The notes under the pieces are model-generated. The model did not search any database. It saw nothing but the letters and a program-made list of their open reading frames with translations, and had not been told where the DNA came from. A DNA stretch of 64,000 nt, taken from contig CALNHX010002317.1 of the NCBI GenBank assembly GCA_940337035.1, positions 119,845 to 183,844 on the forward strand, in the 5' to 3' direction. This document shows positions 1-11,125 of the stretch, one piece after another (position 1 is the first letter of the stretch; each line of letters opens with the position of its first letter). Position numbers and translations under genes: made by a program. The DNA is from Agriotes lineatus. Lineage: Eukaryota > Arthropoda > Insecta > Coleoptera > Elateridae.

Positions 1-10
1 TCTGAAAGAC

Positions 11-330
11 GAAGGAAGTATTGTAATCACGAAAGAATCACCTTCCGAGATTTCTTCAGATCTTCACGTTTCAAAGTCCCTAGATGAGGAAAAAGAGGTT
101 TTCTTAATTCCGTCTGTCTGTCTGTCTGTCTGTTGGCAGTATAGCTCAAAAACTATTTGTCGGAGGAAAACGATATTTTGTATACGTATTATATATCTAC
201 CTCGCATAAACCCGGTACCATTTGATACAAATATATACAGGGTAAGCAACTTAAAAAATAAAATTGTGTTTATTTTTGGGTTAATTTTGAAATAGAAGGA
301 AATAATAACTTTTACATAGGTCATGCTTTA
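11..330. repeat. Dispersed repeat with TCTG microsatellite, copy 1
   Basis: A GGAAGTATTG motif is followed by GATCTTCACGTTT, AGTCCC and a run of TCTG units. The same order of motifs recurs at 19680-19830, so this is an interspersed repeat family rather than a chance microsatellite. No coding sequence is visible. The boundaries are approximate, and the left edge may lie outside the window. Confidence 0.55.
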
Positions 331-439
331 CATTTGCCGAAAATAGGACTCAATCGATAGAGGATAATGTCACAAAAGAGTAAAAACATTTCAACAATAA
401 CACCGTTATGTTGAAGAGAGGCGCGCGCCGGACTTATTT

Positions 440-605
440 GAAAGAGGCTCGGTAGCGTAGTTGGCGTTATCGGTGCAGATACGATCTCTATGTAGGGGTG
501 CGGTTACGATCGCTCTGCAGATGCGGAGGGGTTCAAACTCCAGAGGGATACACTTTTTTGTATTTGGAAATGTATTTAATTTATTAGAAACATGAAGATA
601 GTTTT
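440..605 (+). repeat. tRNA-derived SINE, copy 1
   Basis: An A-box match (TAGCGTAGTTGG, about 452-463) and a B-box match (GGTTCAAACTCC, about 530-541) are spaced as in an RNA polymerase III internal promoter. They are followed by an AT-rich tail with the phrase TATTTAATTTATTAGAAAC. A second copy near 17.7-17.9 kb shares the B-box region and the tail. I see no clean cloverleaf, so this is read as a SINE and not a tRNA gene. Confidence 0.6.
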
Positions 606-719
606 ACTCCTATCTTAATTTGAGTTTTAAATTTATTTAGTGTCACAATGTCGACGAGGGAAGTTCTGGCTAAAGCCTTTTACAGATTTTTTCATATGTA
701 TTTCATAATACTACAATAG

Positions 720-905
720 CATTGGAGATGGCTCTTAGGTACGAGCTTCTGGTTCTGGGCCAAAAACTCTAGGTTCAAACCCCAGTAATTCCAATGTGTT
801 TCACTGCTCTACTCCAATCCGGCTTTGACAACAGTGGGGTCGTAGTGCCTAAAGCTCTTGAAAGCCGATGCCTCATGCCCCTGCAGTGAGGATATGTGGG
901 TATGT
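720..905 (+). repeat. Possible second SINE-like unit
   Basis: A B-box-like GGTTCAAACCCC (about 772) lies downstream of TGGCTCTTAGG, which resembles a degenerate A box. Local GC is higher than the surroundings. No second copy was found here, so the assignment is tentative. Confidence 0.3.
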
Positions 906-1338
906 TAACAACATGGCTGATAACAACAAAAACTGCAATAAAAGCATAAGCCAACGTTTCGGGAAAAAAGTTATTCTAAGTCTCTAATTTCATTGTTGTG
1001 TTGGTAACGAGAATAGGTTTTTCCTAGAAATATTCGCTTGATAATGTTTTTATTTTCTAGAGTAGCGAAATATTTACGAAAATGTAATACAATACATTTT
1101 CTTCATTTTGTAAATGTAATTGATCCATATATTGAGGTCGACCAGTGCTTAGATTCTTCATTTTTTTTCGTTGTTTAAATATGGGTGAAGTTAATGCCTA
1201 CATTTGTGTTCTATGATTATAATTCCTTGAATCATTAATTAAGGCACAGCAGGCTATTTTAAACGTGTGAATAATGTACTGCTCTACATGATTATTATAA
1301 AACTTGTCGTCAAGAAATATTCACATATAATCTCATAA
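906..1338. other. AT-rich intergenic DNA, nothing recognised
   Basis: No long reading frame, no clear repeat and no recognisable element termini. Confidence 0.5.
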
Positions 1339-1340
1339 GA

Positions 1341-1478
1341 GCATTAATTCTTTCCGGATATTTTTTTGAATGCCTTCCAACAACGTCGTATTAATTTGCC
1401 CGAGCTGGACGCGAGGGCAAATTAGGGCGTTGTTGGAATGCACGAAAAATAATTTCCGAATATGAATTAATGCTCGAA
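1341..1478. repeat. Hairpin element H1
   Basis: An imperfect palindrome with arms of about 60 bp. GAGCATTAATTC and CCAACAACG on the left are mirrored by CGTTGTTGG and GAATTAATGCTC on the right. The tip is CG-rich (CCGAGCTGGACGCGAGGG). It belongs structurally with the other hairpins at 5.5, 11.0, 23.0, 23.3, 33.0, 35.0 and 54 kb, but its termini differ from theirs. Confidence 0.7.
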
Positions 1479-1479
1479 T

Positions 1480-3060
1480 GCAGATTCGGTAAGAAAATCG
1501 TAACGACACAAACCCTCACAGTTAGGTTGGTGTACCTACAAAAAATTTCCAAAAAATTTTTGTTGTTGTCTTGGTTACGGCTCGTAAACGAATTTTTCTA
1601 TTGGTCATTAATGAATGTCGTACGATTTTCGATCTAATAAAAAAAATATTATATTTCCCGAGAAACCCACTTACTGACATGCGTTGTGTTCTGATAACAA
1701 TTACTTGAGTCTGATTTTATTTGCGCAGTATGGAACTGGCTGACAAACTTTTATTATCGCAAGGTTGAACTATTAAAACGAATGTACCAAATTCAAAAAT
1801 TAGTTTTGTTACTTCAAGTGATCCAAATTTAAAACTTTTGTGTTCCAACTTTATAAAAGCTGGTGAATTCTGTACCATAGGGTAAGACTGTTTAAAACTA
1901 TTAGTTACAATATACAATTCTAATCTCAATTATAGTGACTGTCATAAAATACTTATCTTATTGCCAAACTTTGAAACCAGTATCTAGGATATAGTTGCTT
2001 ATCTCTTTCAGTTGCAAATCAGTGTTTCTTTTATACTCATAAAATGAGGTTAAAAAATGGATTAAATTAAGTAAACAAGGAACATTCTGTAAATTAGCCT
2101 GATCATAGGTATAGATTTTCTTAGTTAATAAAGTACTTCTTGGATTTGATTTAGTTTTTTGTAATATACTGCACAAAGAAAGATATTATGTTATCAATGT
2201 TACTTTAAAACGATAACAGTCATTAAGCTCCTTACAAAGCTAAAAATGACCGTCCCAGTAATATAAGTTAAGTACAATATAATGTGCCAGTATAACAAAT
2301 TTAAATGTTGTTAACATGCACATAAACTGTATGAGCTAAGCAAACATTAATAACACTGAAATATTTCTGCATACTTTTATTATGCTGTGTCACCTCTCAC
2401 ATTCGTCAATTAGATTATCTAAGATCAATACTAACCTTATTGTAAGCAATTAAATTAGACAGAATCTTGAAAGTTAATAAAATAAAAATAAAATAAAATC
2501 AATTTAATGTTCACATTCCAAATAATGTTTTATTTGTTATCTGTCAACAAACTCGTCCTAAACGTAAAACTTGGACTTTAGTCCACGTTTTGCCGAATTA
2601 TGTAATTAAGGATTTTTACAGTTGAAAAAATGACAAAGAAAAAGATAGATTTCACTTAAACAATATTGCAATCATTACATTCTTTTTTTATTAAGGTAAA
2701 GTACATTTAAAATCAGTTTAAAAGCTATTAGTAAATAATATGAACATTTGATATCGTGTTTCATCTGAATTCTGATAGTACGAGAAATGATTCAAATATA
2801 CTTCATGATATTTTTCCTCTGCATTCATAAATATTAAATTACTTCTCTAGCTATTATCATTAACTAAATAGAGCAAGTACTATGCGGCTTAGAAAAACAA
2901 ATATTAAAGCCGAATTAATTATTTTTGAACGTATGATATACAATTTAAATGAATACCCACAAATGAGACCAATTTTCAATGGTTTGTTAATATGCAACAT
3001 AAAAAATTCGACAGTATTAAATAATTTTATTAAAATTTGTCACCTCATTGTTCTATTAAA
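1480..3060. other. AT-rich DNA without recognised gene
   Basis: Only short frames occur. Two minus-strand frames (1717-1929 and 1958-2176) give peptides of about 70 residues with no motif I recognise. They may be debris of one decayed coding sequence, but that cannot be supported. Confidence 0.4.
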
Positions 3061-3071
3061 AAACCAAAATT

Positions 3072-3114
3072 ATGTCTTCTTGTTCTTCTTCTTCTTCTTT
3101 TTCTTCTTCTTCAA
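3072..3114. repeat. (TTC)n simple repeat at LINE 3' end
   Basis: An imperfect TTC/TCTTCTT run. On the minus strand it is the (GAA)n-like tail of the RTE LINE. Confidence 0.8.
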
Positions 3115-3536
3115 TCAGGCATCAACTGTTCATTTTTGAACAAAGGCCTCTCTCTGAGTTCTCAATATTGTCTTTATGCTGTCATCTTTCAATCTACTTT
3201 GTGGACGACCGATTGATTTTCTGCATTCCACGCATTCCATTCGATGACTTGTTTTGTTTTTCGATCTCGTAGGGTAATACCTAACATTGCTCCTTCCACC
3301 ACTCTTTGTGTTGTTCGGAGTTTACTTATAATGTTTTTATTTAGTGCCCTGGTTTCTGCGCGGCTGCCTAAACAATAACCAGTTAGACACATTGATTATT
3401 GTATACTTGTATTCTCAGATGAAATTGAATTTTTGGATGTCTAAAAACAAAGTTTAGCTTTCTGAAGGCTGTCCAACCCAATCTTATTCTTTGCCCTGGT
3501 GGCGGCCCACTGGTTTTCTTTACTGCCCTAAATATA

Positions 3537-4138
3537 AACAGTGTTTCCCAGGATTGATGTTACAAGAGGTGGGATGGACAACAATTTTGAATTTTATTTT
3601 AAACTTGTGGAATTAAGCCCTGCTTAGTTTTAAGTGAATTTTAAGAATATTTTCAAATTTCGAAAAACAATTCGGCTGGACGGTGATGCGAAAACTATTA
3701 TCTTTTCAGATAAACTACCCTTTTTGTTCATGTTACCGCAAAATTTTACAAGTAAAAGTTATTCATAATGAGAAATTATAACATTATACAAAATTTCAGA
3801 CCTCTTTTATAAATACATTTTATTTTGCTTAATTTAAAAAAAATGATGGTTTAATCTAAGCAGGTAGATCGTCCTGAAATTTTGTATAGAGCTATAATTT
3901 CTCATTCTAAACAACTTTTCTCGATAAACTTATGCCGTATAATAAAGAAAAAGGGTAGTTTACCTGAAAATAAAATAGTTTTCGCTTTACTGTCAAGACC
4001 AACTTGTTTTTAAACAACTGAAAATATTCTTAAAATTCTCTGAAAACCAAGCAGGTCTTAATACCACAAGCTTAAAATAAAATTCAAACATTTTTAGTCC
4101 ATCGCACCTCTTGTAGCATCGATCCTGGAACACACTGT
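3537..4138. repeat. 600-bp foldback MITE (F1) inside RTE LINE
   Basis: The whole interval is an imperfect palindrome. The left end ACAGTGTTTCCCAGGAT is mirrored by ATCCTGGAACACACTGT, and homology of the arms continues for about 280 bp towards the centre, with internal landmarks GCGAAAACTATT and AATGAGAAATTATA in both arms. TA occurs at both junctions, as expected for Tc1/mariner-type mobilisation. No transposase is encoded. The LINE reading continues on either side. Confidence 0.8.
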
Positions 4139-4640
4139 ATACTGATTGCCTATTTTTATAGCATTTCTATTTATTGTTACTTCTTCGTCGTTTTGTTCAT
4201 ATTGTTGTTGTGGATGCTATGATATAATTTTGGCTTTATTCAAGTTCATTTTCAGACCTCTTTCCAATGCTTTTTCACTTAGATCTTTAAGGGTGATATC
4301 ATGTGCAAAACGGAAGTTGTTCGGCATAATTCCGTTGATATTTACGCTCTTATCTTCTGAATTCAGTTTCTTGAAAATGTCTTGTACTGCCGCTCTGAAT
4401 AGTTGTAGAGAGATTACATCTCGTTGCCAGAGTCCTCTGCTAATTTTAATTTTATTAGTACTCGTATTTACATCGGCGCGCAGTTTAATTGTAAATGTAG
4501 CTTGGTCATATATGTGGCTGATTAGATTCGCTTATGTGGAATCAATTCGGCTGTTATCAAATGCTTTCAGTATAGCCCATATCTCGATAGAAAATTACGA
4601 CTGTTCCTGGTTATTTCAAACACCATGAAACAGTACATTA

Positions 4641-5285
4641 AAATCTGAAGTTACTGCGAACTAGTATCTGCAACTTTTCGTATTCTAACTTTATTCTTCC
4701 AGCTTTTGTGCAGAAAGTACTCAGTGTCCGCACTCTAATACTAATCATACTATAATAGGCTAAAACTGAGATATATCATTTAATATTACTAAATTTCATG
4801 AAGAATGCGGAACCGTAGGAAAAATAATATGTAACACGCGTGTGGAAAGGCAATTAAATAGCCAAATAGCCAAATTATAATGCCTACTATAAATTGTTTT
4901 CAATTTTAAATTAAATAAAATAATAACATTGTAACCTATTTTTACAAACAAGGTAAGTATCTTTTCTAATTGTAATATTTCACAGCTCCATTCACCTAAG
5001 GTCAAGTACTTGTCGTACATTTATCTTTATTTTAAAATTTTATAAATTATATTCTCAATTTCTTACAAGAAATGTAGTCAATTTAACGGGATTGCAATAC
5101 TTCCGAATTACCTAAATCTATAATACGTCTAGAAAGTATCCGGAATGTTATAGTTTTAAGAAATGTCATGAAACTTCCTTTTAGAAATTCAAGGGCTTCT
5201 AAAATTTTGTGTGCGTATTATCAGGGTAGATAGGTACTTTAAGAAATCTATGTTTATTTAATTAATTTTTTGCACTACTAGTCTC
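4641..5285. other. AT-rich DNA, nothing recognised
   Basis: No supported gene or element; only short frames. Confidence 0.5.
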
Positions 5286-5289
5286 AGAG

Positions 5290-5645
5290 CGCATCGTTAT
5301 TGGCCTTTTTTTAGGTGGTGAAATTGATTTTCTCCACCAAGGGAGAGAAAGTAAAATAAACAATTTTCACCGTAGTAACTAATAAATTGCTAAGTTACCA
5401 AATATGACTATTTTAATTTTGACGTTTTAAAGAGCTGTATTGTCAGGTTGACAGTTAAAATATTTTCGAAATTTGTTGGGAATTTAGGTATTAAGCTGTT
5501 TGGTAGTGCAAAAAATAGTATATCCACCACGGTAGCGAATTGTCTTATAACCTTCGTCAGTATCTAATATGCGCTCAGGTTATAATACTGCGCTTCGCTA
5601 CCTTGATGTATAATATACTATTTCCTGATACTTTTTAGACGTAAT
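5290..5645. repeat. Two-hairpin element H2
   Basis: A left hairpin lies at about 5310-5385 (GGTGAAATTG mirrored by CAATTTTCACC). An AT-rich spacer follows, then a right hairpin at 5505-5640. The right hairpin opens with GTGCAAAAAATAGTATATCC and closes with TATAATATACTATTT. Its arms share GGTAGCGAA/TTCGCTACC, and the tip includes GCGCTCAGG and CTGCGCTTCGC. The spacer motif TTGACAG...AAAATATTTTCGAAAT resembles the spacer beside the hairpin at 10975-11125. Confidence 0.65.
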
Positions 5646-6960
5646 ATATATTCTTTAACTAACTTGTACAACCGACATTTTAGTTTTGGTTATTGCTTAA
5701 CTGGTTAAAACTAGAATTGACTAAATTCCAGTTAAATTCCAACAAATTTTACAAATAGCTTTAGACACTAATCAAGGTTTAATAATTGGCTATTATTACC
5801 GCGATTACCTAACCAAACCTGAGTAGTCATTTGGTACAAATGATTACCTATGCTTATTTAAGCAGAGCACGTGGTGTAATTACGTTGACAATCGTAATAT
5901 TTTATTTTGAGCTGCTTAGAGTCGTTTCTTTTCGTCCACTTTTGAAATAAAAGTCATTTTGTAATTGATTACCTTTGAGATACCTTGCAAGAAAGCTCTT
6001 AGGTATTATACGAATTCAATTTGAATTTCTAAATCACAAAAACACTCTCATGCAAGCTTATACAATCTGATTTTTTGTTAACTAGAAAGATTCACTGAAC
6101 AAATAAATGTCTAACAATGTCAAGTAGAACTGTTTAAATTAATAGCTGTTTAAGTGAAAAAAATCATTAAATATATAAAGTGTTTTCATTAGAATATTAG
6201 TTAGCATAAATTAAATTAATTGTTATACATAGTGCTTCAAGCATAGGTGTTGCAAACATGAATAGTTTTTATGAACATGGGTTCGACGTTGCGTATTTAC
6301 TGAGACGCGCAATAGAAAAACGGGTTTTATTTCATTAAAAGAATACAAAAATAGTAAATATGAAATTATACTAAATTAAGTAACGATGTAAACAATTTGG
6401 TATAAAATCAAAGGGGTGCTTTGACGTCAATTTGACGTATTTGTCCTTTAATGGGATACAGACACAGATGGCTTCTTCCTTTTTTAATTGTTTAGTAAAT
6501 TAATTATTGTCAACTTGGCATTACTTTTCTATTGACATATTCTTAAACGTTCCAGAAAGAAATATTAGAAGACATCTTATTATATTACTATATAGTATAC
6601 CTTGCGATCTATAAAAAAGGCCGCAGCTGATAGCCCTTTATTTAAAGATTTTGAACCCAATAAACTATATATATTATTAAATGGTACAATTGAACCCAGA
6701 TTTTGACCATATCAGTTTGTAGATTACGGTCAACTGTTTCAACTATCAATATTCAACTTCTTTTATTTTAAATACAACACCCTGTATATTTTTGTATATT
6801 TTGATAAAATTTTAAATTCTCTGTCTTTTGGTATAACATAAGTTAGAGGTTTTGATAAAAACACTGCCAAAAAAAAAACTAAATATGTATCAAATTTAGA
6901 TGTCCATGGAATTTCGAATTTAAATCTAGAAGTCTTAGAAATCAAAAGTAAACAAATAAC
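5646..6960. other. AT-rich DNA with one lone TIR-like motif
   Basis: No gene was recognised. ACACCCTGTATAT near 6776-6788 looks like an IS630/mariner terminus, but I could not pair it with a second end. Confidence 0.4.
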
Positions 6961-6963
6961 AAC

Positions 6964-7575
6964 CTTTGCTGGAGATCGGTTTTATTAAGTCGATCATTGA
7001 TGAATTATTCTTTCCTCATTTCGGCATTATAAGCAATTAAAATTTATTTAACAAAAATGAAAATCGTTGTAAATTGAAATTATGAAGGAATTAACCTTAA
7101 AAACTAGTAATTAAAACTGGTTACTAAGAAAACCAGAGAATGTAACAGAAATTAAACACAAAAACATACTTTTAGTAGTTCACAAAAATCGCTCAAGTAT
7201 ATTATGGTCGATACAGTGTTGACACCTTCCTTTTACACTTTCTACTGAGTTCAGTAGCATATCAGCTGGAGTATAGTTTTGCGCCTCTCTTATACGATTT
7301 TTTAACACTTCAGTATCATCGGGCACCGTGACGAAAATGTGATCTTTAAAATAGCTCCTGAGAAAAAATCGAAAGAATATAGATCCTGAAAAGTCTTCGG
7401 TTTGGTATATTTCTCTCAGAAAATCGTAAGCGATACATTCGTAACGTTGCAGCACTGTGAATTCATTAGAAATTTGTAGCATATCAACTCTTTCATTAAT
7501 TTCTACCATTATTCACGAAGCCTGACGTATAAACGCGTTTAATGATCGACTTAATAAAAACAATCGGCAGCAAAG
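6964..7575 (-). mobile_element. Internally deleted IS630/mariner-like DNA transposon
   Basis: The ends form inverted repeats: CTTTGCTGGAGATCGG with TTTTATTAAGTCGATCATT on the left, and their near mirror at about 7535-7575. Between them is one minus-strand frame carrying a transposase C-terminal region. No clear target duplication was found. Confidence 0.65.
7180..7509 (-). pseudogene. IS630-like transposase C-terminal fragment
   Basis: This is an open 109-residue frame on the minus strand. Residues about 44-70 (FFLRSYFKDHIFVTVPDD, LKNRIREAQN) match the segment after the last catalytic acidic residue in insect IS630/mariner transposases, where DFFLWGYLKD and LKxRI are usual. The end (VKGRCQHCIDHNILERFL) matches the RxxxCIxxxGxHxEHL tail. 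The helix-turn-helix and the catalytic DDD/E core are absent, and only about 25 codons precede the similarity. The start codon is simply the first Met after the internal deletion. It cannot transpose alone, but its TIRs could be used in trans. Confidence 0.7.
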
Positions 7576-7603
7576 ATTCTTCTTTGTTTACTTCTGTTTT
7601 CTA

Positions 7604-7774
7604 ACGACCGGTCTTATAAACGTCACTAATCTGACGTGAACTTTAAATCGCTGTTAAAATAAACAAAAGCTCATCAAAACGTTGGCGCTTATAACATATT
7701 ATTCATTAGCACACAAATTTTTATGCGCTTTTGTTTATTTTAACAGCGAATCAAAGTTAACGTCAGATTAGTGG
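7604..7774. repeat. Harbinger-like foldback MITE copy 1 (left part)
   Basis: A near-palindrome beginning CGACCGGTCTTATAAACG, with arms sharing CACTAATCTGACGT and CGCTGTTAAAATAAACAAAAG. It is cut near its right end by the BEL element; the remainder (CCTTTATAAGACCGGCCG) lies at 14908-14926. A second copy is at 15285-15472 with TAA target duplications. Confidence 0.8.
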
Positions 7775-8048
7775 TGTATCTGTCTCCAGGGCAATTAATA
7801 TCTAAATTAATTCTACCTAAACTCGTCTTAGGTTCATCTCCTCGCAATGTGGGCCACCGACTCAACATTTAGGGGTGGCAGGAGAGGGGACAATAAGCCC
7901 CATAACTCGACGTTCCACCAATAGTGGGTAAATTTACCGCTAGGTAGAATTACAAACTACACTAAATTTATGTACAGCTATTTACTTGTATTAAGAATTA
8001 CTAATGAAATAAACTAAACTAATATGATTGAAAGCTAAATACCAAACA
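7775..8048 (-). repeat. BEL 3' LTR (274 bp, internally deleted)
   Basis: Compared with the other LTR it lacks about 195 bp after CTACCTAAA; otherwise the two are highly similar. The ends are TG...CA. Confidence 0.9.
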
Positions 8049-8098
8049 TTCCGCCCACCAAAAAGGCCATGCATTTTTCTATCCGAGATCGGTGATGG

Positions 8099-8380
8099 TT
8101 AGTGGGAGGGCAAAGGGCATAATTTAACCACCGGGCGCTGAAAGCTACCACTGGTCGTTTTAACCGTGGCAACTCGCACCACTCCATCCATACCAGAATG
8201 CATCTTTTCCACCCTGCCGATACGCCACTGCAGAGCCGGAGCGGAATTGTCTTTAATCAGAACTACTATCGCCGGTTCCAGGTTTTTGGTGGGATTTAAC
8301 CACTTCGAACGCTGTTGGAGTGTTTGTAAATACTCCGAATGCCATCGCCGCCAAAAATCCTGGTGCATGCGTTGGAGCAA
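8099..8380 (-). pseudogene. BEL Pol C-terminal domain (DUF5641-like)
   Basis: This is the 3' end of the BEL polyprotein, in a different frame from the upstream integrase segment. FWRRWHSEYLQTLQQRSKW followed by VLIKDNSAPALQWRIGRV is the usual DUF5641 pattern that follows BEL integrases, and it closes with VKLCPLP near the stop. The frame change relative to 8253-9284 occurs around 8380, so the two would not be made as one protein. The role of the domain is not established; it probably acts in integration. Confidence 0.8.
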
Positions 8381-9284
8381 TTGCCATCGATCCAGACGAT
8401 TGATTTTTAGATTGGCCTGGGACAGCGGAAAGATCGTTGGGGTCTGTACTAAGCGAACACAGGGGTCGAGAATTTAAGATAGCTTCGATCTGTACGAGTA
8501 CCGTGAGAAATTCCTCGTAGGTCAAAATTTGATTGCCTATCACTCTAACCAGATGGGACTTCACTGACTTGATACCTGCTTCCCAGACCCCTCCCATGTG
8601 AGGGGCCGAAAGGGGGTTAAATGACCAGGAAATGTTTTTATACTCGACCGCGTCCTTAATGAATTTAATAAGTTTTCTATTGGCACCGATAAAATTAGTT
8701 CCGCAATCACTAAAAATGGAGGAACAACGGCCCCGCCGAGCGACGAACCTGCGCAACGCTGCCAGACATGCATCGGTTGATAATTCCGAAATTAATTCTA
8801 GATGCAGGCATTTAGTAGCAAAACATACAAACAAACATATGTAAGCCTTTTGCGGCGCAAGACCCCGACGTCTACCTAACCTGATGTGATATGGGCCACC
8901 CATATCAACTCCTACGACTGCAAATGGTTTAATTGGGGTAATCCGGTTAGCGGAAAGATTCCCCATTGGAGGTGTGACCGATCGAGGGTTAACACGAAAA
9001 CAGCGATTGCATTTCGGAACACAACGACGAATTGCGCTTTTAGCAGCTATGATCCAAACCTGTTGCCTAAATAAATAAAGTAACGTCTGAGGTCCGGAAT
9101 GGAAATAATCTTCGTGGAATTGACTTATAATCAGTTCGGTCAGCTTGGGCAATAGAAAAGGGTGTTTACTGCCATAGGAGATATTAGCATGAGCTAAACG
9201 ACCTCCCACCCTGACAATTCCTTCGCAATCAAGAAATGGAGCGAGTGTTCTAATTGGCTTGGAGCATTGCTGATTTGAATTCAA
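8381..9284 (-). pseudogene. BEL integrase region
   Basis: A long minus-strand frame. The zinc-binding HHCC part includes CEGIVRVGGRLAHA, HEDYFHSG and CVPKCNRC. The catalytic core shows the three acidic positions: D in VVGVDMGGPY, D in FSDCGTNFIG and E in GGVWEAGIKSVK, with the third about 35 residues after the second as in retroviral-type integrases. EAILNSRPL follows. All visible core residues are intact, unlike the RT. The domain would cut the target and join the cDNA ends. The frame is lost downstream of about 8380. Confidence 0.85.
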
Positions 9285-9354
9285 TCTTCGAATATCATCA
9301 CGAAACGATATGTGCTGAACATGTTTAATTAATAGATTTAGGGCACTTTGTTGT

Positions 9355-9561
9355 TCACCTACAGTGATGGACCCGAATCGCCGTGTAGTAGTTGCGGCAG
9401 TTGTGCACGAACCGCATGCAAATGATCCTTTTTATTTTCCGTAACGATGAAAATCGAGACAATAATTGATCGCAATTAAATGGATTAAATGGCTCATCGT
9501 TCACGGTTGTTGCCATCAACACAAGTTTGAGTTCTTCGCTTAAAACTGATTCCATGTCCAA
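9355..9561 (-). pseudogene. BEL RNase H to integrase linker, frameshifted
   Basis: A short minus-strand frame with FNPFNCDQLLSRFSSLRKIKR, the usual spacer before the integrase zinc finger in BEL elements. It is separated from both neighbouring segments by frame changes. Confidence 0.65.
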
Positions 9562-9585
9562 GGAGTTTTGATCGTTTAGGGTAGG

Positions 9586-10125
9586 CTATTCGTCAGAGTT
9601 TTTTGAAAGCCAAGAAGAGCCGCTCCACCATAAGGGGTGGTTCAGTAATTCCCGAGGAAGAATTCCCCTGGATGCGCAATCCGCGGGATTATCAGCGGAA
9701 GGAACATGGCGCCAAGAAGATGCTGGTACGCGTTCTTGAATGTAGCTAACTCGATTGCTAACAAATGTTTTCCACCGATGCGGAGACGAATGAGGCCAAG
9801 ATAAAACTATCGTAGAATCAGTCCACGCATAAATTGCTGCAAAGCTAACAAACGACGAGTTGGACGAGCAAATAAAAGAAATTAGTTTGGTTAACAATTG
9901 CGACCCACATAATTCCAATTGAAGAATTGGTCGCCGTTGTAAGGGGGCAACTTTGGTTTTAACCATCATAAACCTCACTACTGATTCATTCGGACCGATT
10001 ACAAATCGAAGGTACACTATCGCGGAAAAACCGGCCTCTGAACTGTCAGAAAACCCGTGCAATTCACAGTTGACATAATTCGCAGGAATTAATTGGCGAT
10101 GAATTTTGATATGAGCTATGTCCAC
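9586..10125 (-). pseudogene. BEL RNase H domain
   Basis: The minus-strand frame contains LHGFSDSSEAGFSAIVYLR (first catalytic Asp region), LQLELCGSQLLTKLI (Glu region), AWTDSTIVLSW (Asp region) and VPSADNPADCASRGI, which are the BEL RNase H landmarks in order. The RT palm segment carrying YxDD that should precede it is absent. The 10128-10510 segment ends at ATRTLIQLA-like sequence and the RNase H starts a few codons later, so an internal deletion removed the polymerase active site. RNase H would degrade the RNA strand of the replication intermediate. Confidence 0.85.
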
Positions 10126-10127
10126 TG

Positions 10128-10507
10128 TTACTCGTTATCAGCTAATTGAATAAGGGTTCTAATTGCAAGAAACGGCAATGAAGTAACTCCATATGCGACC
10201 CTATTCAAGATATACTCTTTTACAGGCTGATCTATGGAAGAGCGCCATAGAATACGTTGGAAATCACAGTCTGTAGTCGAGACGATTATTTGGCGAAACA
10301 TGTACTTAATGTCGCTAGTTATTACTACCTTATGAGCGCGAAAGTTTAATAACACGGAGACTATGTCTTGCTGTAACTTTGGCCCAGAATACAATGTGTC
10401 ATTTAGCGATAAGCCATTTGAAGCTCTCGAACTGGCATAAAAAACTACACGAAATTTTGAATTCGTCAGACAATGATGTGGAATGTAATAACATTTTTGC
10501 ACCTGCG
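10128..10507 (-). pseudogene. BEL reverse transcriptase, finger/palm part
   Basis: A minus-strand segment with CYYIPHHCLTNSKFRVVF, LNDTLYSGPKLQQDI, FRAHKVVITSDIKYMFRQI and CDFQRILWR. These are the conserved BEL/Pao RT blocks up to the first catalytic Asp (SDIKYMF). The second catalytic motif is deleted. The upstream boundary is an inserted hairpin element beginning near 10508. Confidence 0.85.
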
Positions 10508-11125
10508 GGACTAAAGTTGGCACTTTAGCCACTTATTTCAGGGACTAAAGTAGCTCATTTAATCCCTAGGGACAGAAGTAATTACTTTAGCCTCTAGGGA
10601 CTAAAGTAAAAATGTTACCGTATCTATGGTAAATTTATGGACACAGCATTCTTAATAAAATTTGTATTAAAAATTAATCAGTTGGCAGTACTGAAGTGCG
10701 TTGTCAGTCTATGTTAAATTCGAGGTTAGTAGGTTAGGTTTTGTTTGTCATTTGACACACACTGGCGCAAAACTTAACCTGCAAATCACGAATTTCACAC
10801 AGACTGACAATACACTTCAGTACTGCCAACTGATTCAGGCTATCCAGGGCCTGCTGCAATTCAGTTTTTAAAAAATCACTCTTTACACAACATTCTTAAT
10901 AAAATTCGTTTTTGTAATTTCCAAATTGACAGATTTAAAATTTTTCAAATATTTGATGATAATGTTCCCAAAAGTGCAAAAAATAGCGTATACCACACGG
11001 AACTAAAGTGCCTAAATCCCTTGAGTGATTATTTCCCTCAGGCCCTACGGGCCCTCAGGAAATGGTATTCACTCGCGGGATTTAATGATGCACTTTAGTC
11101 CCTCATGATATAATATACTATTATC
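10508..11125. repeat. Two-hairpin element H3 inserted in BEL RT
   Basis: A left block with repeated GGGACTAAAGT and CACTTTAG motifs (10508-10612). A middle foldback with arms GTTGGCAGTACTGAAGTG mirrored by CACTTCAGTACTGCCAAC (10680-10832). A right hairpin (10975-11120) opens GTGCAAAAAATAGCGTAT and closes ATAATATACTATT. Both outer blocks share ACTAAAGTGC-type sequence. The hairpin tip is CCCTCAGGCCCTACGGGCCC. BEL coding resumes on both sides. Confidence 0.7.

Larger units (their letters stand above)
3062..4640 (-). mobile_element. RTE-like LINE, 3' half, decayed and interrupted
   Basis: On the minus strand 4640-4139 encodes, through several frameshifts and stops, a reverse-transcriptase segment with phrases such as LNSEDKSVNINGI, FAHDITL and GLKMNLNKAK, as in RTE-clade polymerases. 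The reading resumes at 3536-3190 with the thumb and C-terminal region (RIRLGW, LRTTQRVVEGAMLGITLRDR). The 3' untranslated part holds the GAACAAAGGCCTCTCTC phrase and ends in a (GAA)n-like run, typical of RTE tails. The catalytic Y/FADD appears changed to FAHD. The 5' end is missing, and a 600-bp foldback (3537-4138) splits the coding sequence. Not functional. Confidence 0.75.

Noticed and set aside
530..545. Genuine tRNA gene at the B-box matches (also 772 and 17828)
   Set aside because: No acceptor stem or anticodon arm can be folded; the copies share non-tRNA tails, as SINEs do.
1717..2176. Two adjacent minus-strand frames of about 70 codons
   Set aside because: No motif, no common frame and composition typical of AT-rich noise.
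4146..4628. 160-codon + strand open frame rich in hydrophobic residues
   Set aside because: It is the antisense shadow of the RTE reverse transcriptase on the minus strand, which has recognisable motifs.
7535..7774. Treating the IS630-like remnant and the neighbouring foldback as one element
   Set aside because: Each has its own inverted termini, and the foldback recurs alone at 15285-15472.
8166..9074. Plus-strand frames within the BEL region
   Set aside because: They lie opposite the integrase coding strand, which carries the real motifs.
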